A stretch of 64,000 nucleotides of DNA, taken from positions 1 through 64,000 of the forward strand of contig RCAB01000070.1 in assembly GCA_003640385.1 (NCBI GenBank). The letters are read 5' to 3'. The translations under genes were made by a program, and so were the position numbers. Source of the stretch: Setaria digitata (lineage: Eukaryota > Nematoda > Chromadorea > Rhabditida > Setariidae). A model generated the notes under the pieces. That model did not search any database. It saw nothing but the letters and a program-made list of their open reading frames with translations, and had not been told where the DNA came from. This document shows positions 61,439-64,000 of the stretch, in pieces; the stretch's first letter is position 1; every line of letters starts with the position of its first letter.

Positions 61439-64000
61439 TCAGCGTCGATCTTTCTCTCGATGCACGGAAGAAATGTGATGTCGACGCGGTGAACTTTCTC
61501 TAAGAAAAATTTCGACATTCTTTAAGTTGCAAAAGACCACTTTTCTTATTTTAAAAATAAACGGGTGATAATATAATCATCAGAGTAAGATAAAACAATA
61601 CAAGCTCGTTTTGTTAGGACAACACCCAACTTCATATCACTAATTATTTCATTATAAATTTTGCTCGCTAAACTGCTATTCCGACGCTCACCTACTCTTT
61701 TAAGTTTTTTTCTCGAAATCCCCAGCAAATGCAATCTCCGAAATATTTTCTAGTTTCCAGCAGCTTCAAGATTCAGTAGGAAAAAACAATCTTTGACACA
61801 ACAAAAACGAAGGAAAAAGGAAAAGCATTCCTCATTAAAATCAAAAACCAACTTGCATTGACTGTTGCGCTGACTGTACCGACTTCTCTCCCGTTCATCT
61901 CTGCTACTACGCTCATCTCTACGTTCACGATCTCGTTCCTTTTCCTTCTCTTTGTCGCGATTTGAATCACGATCTTTACTTCGGATATCACCTTTTTCCC
62001 TCTCACGCTCAACGTCTCGGCTAGAACGTTTTCGCTCGTCTTCACTGTCACTGTCTTCACAGGAACATTCACCGCCACTACAGGAACATGAGCAACTGGA
62101 ATTTACAATAATAACTTTCACATTACGTAAATTTATGCGGCACTCAACAGATAAACGGAATTAATCAAATGATTAGTCAGATTATTTCATAACAGATATC
62201 TCGCTTACAGAACAAAGCAGAACAAACAATTTTCGTAGCAATTTATATTTTCAAAAATTCAGCGTATATTTAAGTAGTAACATTGAAAATCACAACTCTT
62301 ACTCTGATGAACACTTTGATTCGCTCCTTACTGGAGTTTCCGTGACTGATGATGCAAGGGCAGCTTTACGAGCTGCTATTTTGGCTTTCAAATTTTCGAC
62401 TTCAAATTCATCAGCACTCAAATCGTACTTATCCAAATCGGCATCATTTTCATCTTCCTCCTCCTCTTCTTCCACCTTTCAAAATTCGGCCGTGATTCTC
62501 AGTAAAAGTTTGTGCTATCTTATTAATATAACTATCGCTTCAACAAAACGAACTTTTTACATGTAATAGAATCCATAAAGTTAATATACATCATGTTCTG
62601 GGTACTGAATACCATAAACTAATCTTACTACTTTCATCGCTATAAAGTAGAATAAAAAACTACCTTGTTTAATACGAGTAATGTCCTAAATAATACATCT
62701 AACAAAAGGTAAAAGGCAAACCTCTGTGTGTTGCATACCTCTTCATCGTTGTCACCAGATACAGCCTCTTTAACATTTGTTTCCACCTCTTCAATTTTTT
62801 CTTTCCCTTGTTCATTTTCCTCCTCGCAATATTTCATGCACTCTTGTGCTTCCGTGATCTTTTGTTCCTGAAGCCAACTGTGTGAAAGAAACATCGAAAT
62901 TATATAATTGCTTCGATTCCATTAATTCACAAGGTATCTCAATTCTTAATTCTGCAATTCCGATACTCATCTCTTCAGCGATAACTCCTACTTACTATTC
63001 GTCACCATAATTGAGGTATTATGGAACATATTCTGATATGCCATAATACTGCGAGTCATTTGCTATTTTAGGTGGACTGGAATTTCGAGCTAAAGTATAC
63101 AAATTAAAATGCAGCGTAGACAATTTCGTTATCGCCGCAAAGTATTAATACCTCATCCGACTTGATGTCTAATTTTCGTCGTTTCTTTTTACGACCAAAT
63201 TCATCAAACTCTTCATCATCCTCCCGTTCAATATACTCAACGTTCTGACGATCCATGTATCCACCTCCATAACCTGAAAAAATGTCCACTTCTATCACTT
63301 TTATACAATGTCACTGAAACTAACTACTTAATACAAGTGAAGTTAATAATCCGATCAATTTTATTCAAATTCGCGTAGAAGAAACCTATCACCATCATGT
63401 TTAAGCCAAGCTAGGTTTAAAATCTTACCTGTTCGAACTTCCAAATCACCTAGTTTCGGGGCATTACATATATTACAAGCTGTTCTTCGAGCCCAATTTA
63501 CGTTGCCACATCTAGAATTTACTAGCGAGAACTTTAAAAAGTCTGTGCATACAAAAATTTGCTGATGAGTTTCAAGAATCAAAAAAGAATAAAATAGAGA
63601 ATTAATTTTGGCTTTCAGTAATATTGTAGGTGATAAACAAACTAGCCGGATCGCCAAATTAAAATCAATAACGCTTCGACTGAATAATATAAAAGTAGCA
63701 CAACCTCACCTAGGTTATATTACTTTTACAATGCTGCGCAAGCTTGCGACGAAATGTTACCGATTCTACGGCAATCCTACATGTGTCCATTTCAAATAAA
63801 ATCTAATGCCAGAACAAACTGACTTTGTGCACGCCCAATCTTCGGCAGCAAACAATCCCTTTGATTTCTCTGCAGCATCTTTTCCAATTTCACGGCCTAC
63901 ACGGTTTTTGGAACGTGGTTTAGCTTTCCCGCAACGTTCGCAGACACTAACACGATCAGCGTTAATGTATGCACATTTTGCATCGATGCATGCCCATTCA
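61439..64000 (-). CDS. ZRANB2: ZRANB2-like zinc-finger splicing factor (5' end outside window)
   Basis: Minus-strand exons 63999-63824 (continues off the edge), 63511-63429, 63273-63152, 62867-62739, 62475-62303, 62095-61853 and 61499-61439 give the last 328 residues in phase. Two RanBP2-type zinc fingers are visible: EWACIDAKCAYIN...VCERCG and DWACTKCGNVNWARRTACNIC. They are separated by the conserved GREIGKDAAEKSKGLFAAED linker. Then come RTGYGGGYMDRQNVEYIERE and DEFGRKKKRRK, diagnostic for ZRANB2. The middle is acidic, with DADLDKYDLS matching the SKYNLD motif. The C-terminus is Arg/Asp/Glu/Ser-rich, RS-like, ending in ESSPRRHHISSVHREKDRR. The family binds AGGUAA-like 5' splice-site RNA and modulates alternative splicing in nuclear speckles. 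The short last exon was picked by phase and composition and is the least sure. Confidence 0.92.

Noticed and set aside
1..64000. tRNA, rRNA, CRISPR or transposase genes
   Set aside because: No B-box-bearing cloverleaf, conserved rRNA block, spaced repeat array or transposase motif was recognised on either strand by eye. A covariance-model scan could still find a small RNA.

Overview
The window looks like nuclear DNA from a nematode, most likely a filarial (spirurid) worm. The DNA is very AT-rich with many long poly(A)/poly(T) runs. Genes are cut into short exons by GT-AG introns with polypyrimidine/TTTCAG acceptors. There is a cuticle-type collagen with a membrane anchor and processing site, and a PIR-1/DUSP11 RNA 5'-phosphatase. 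In most genes a clean splice acceptor lies 5-60 nt before the start codon, as expected for spliced-leader trans-splicing. The species is an inference. No rRNA, tRNA, CRISPR, transposase or viral gene was recognised.

Most genes here are invisible as single ORFs, so I rebuilt them exon by exon, requiring splice sites and reading-frame phase to agree across every junction. Layout from left to right: (1) the 3' end of an unrecognised + strand gene (1-1206). (2) A - strand type II membrane protein resembling nucleotide-diphospho-sugar transferases (11046-6582). (3) A + strand pir-1/DUSP11 phosphatase (16576-18452). (4) A + strand small secreted protein (21462-23389). (5) A - strand class II histone deacetylase (29225-25418). 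(6) A GC-richer stretch with four 33-bp repeats (about 29.5 kb) and a possible 56-residue mini-gene (31981-32713). (7) + strand SEC61B (35249-35701), followed 1.25 kb later on the same strand by (8) NOP2, an rRNA m5C methyltransferase with 19 coding exons (36957-43271). (9) A - strand two-helix membrane protein (45449-44442). (10) A + strand cuticle collagen (50408-52411). (11) A + strand seven-exon gene of unknown function (53077-55908). (12) A - strand YIPF1/2 Golgi protein (59608-57272). (13) The - strand ZRANB2 splicing factor, whose 5' end lies beyond the right edge.

The genes do not form one pathway. They are mostly housekeeping functions (ER translocation, rRNA modification, Golgi trafficking, splicing, chromatin, RNA 5'-end processing) plus a nematode structural gene and several orphans. 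The long intervals between them (up to about 5.5 kb) hold simple repeats and little else that I can support.

Four single Ns each sit between two nearly identical copies of the flanking sequence. These look like contig ends joined without merging their overlap. One falls inside NOP2 and adds about 27 duplicated residues. Others lie beside the deacetylase and in a NOP2 intron. I found no clear new multi-gene system. The most interesting items are the orphan spliced genes, a 65-nt miRNA-like hairpin near 13.5 kb, an altered active-site neighbour in the deacetylase, and a degenerate first zinc finger in ZRANB2.
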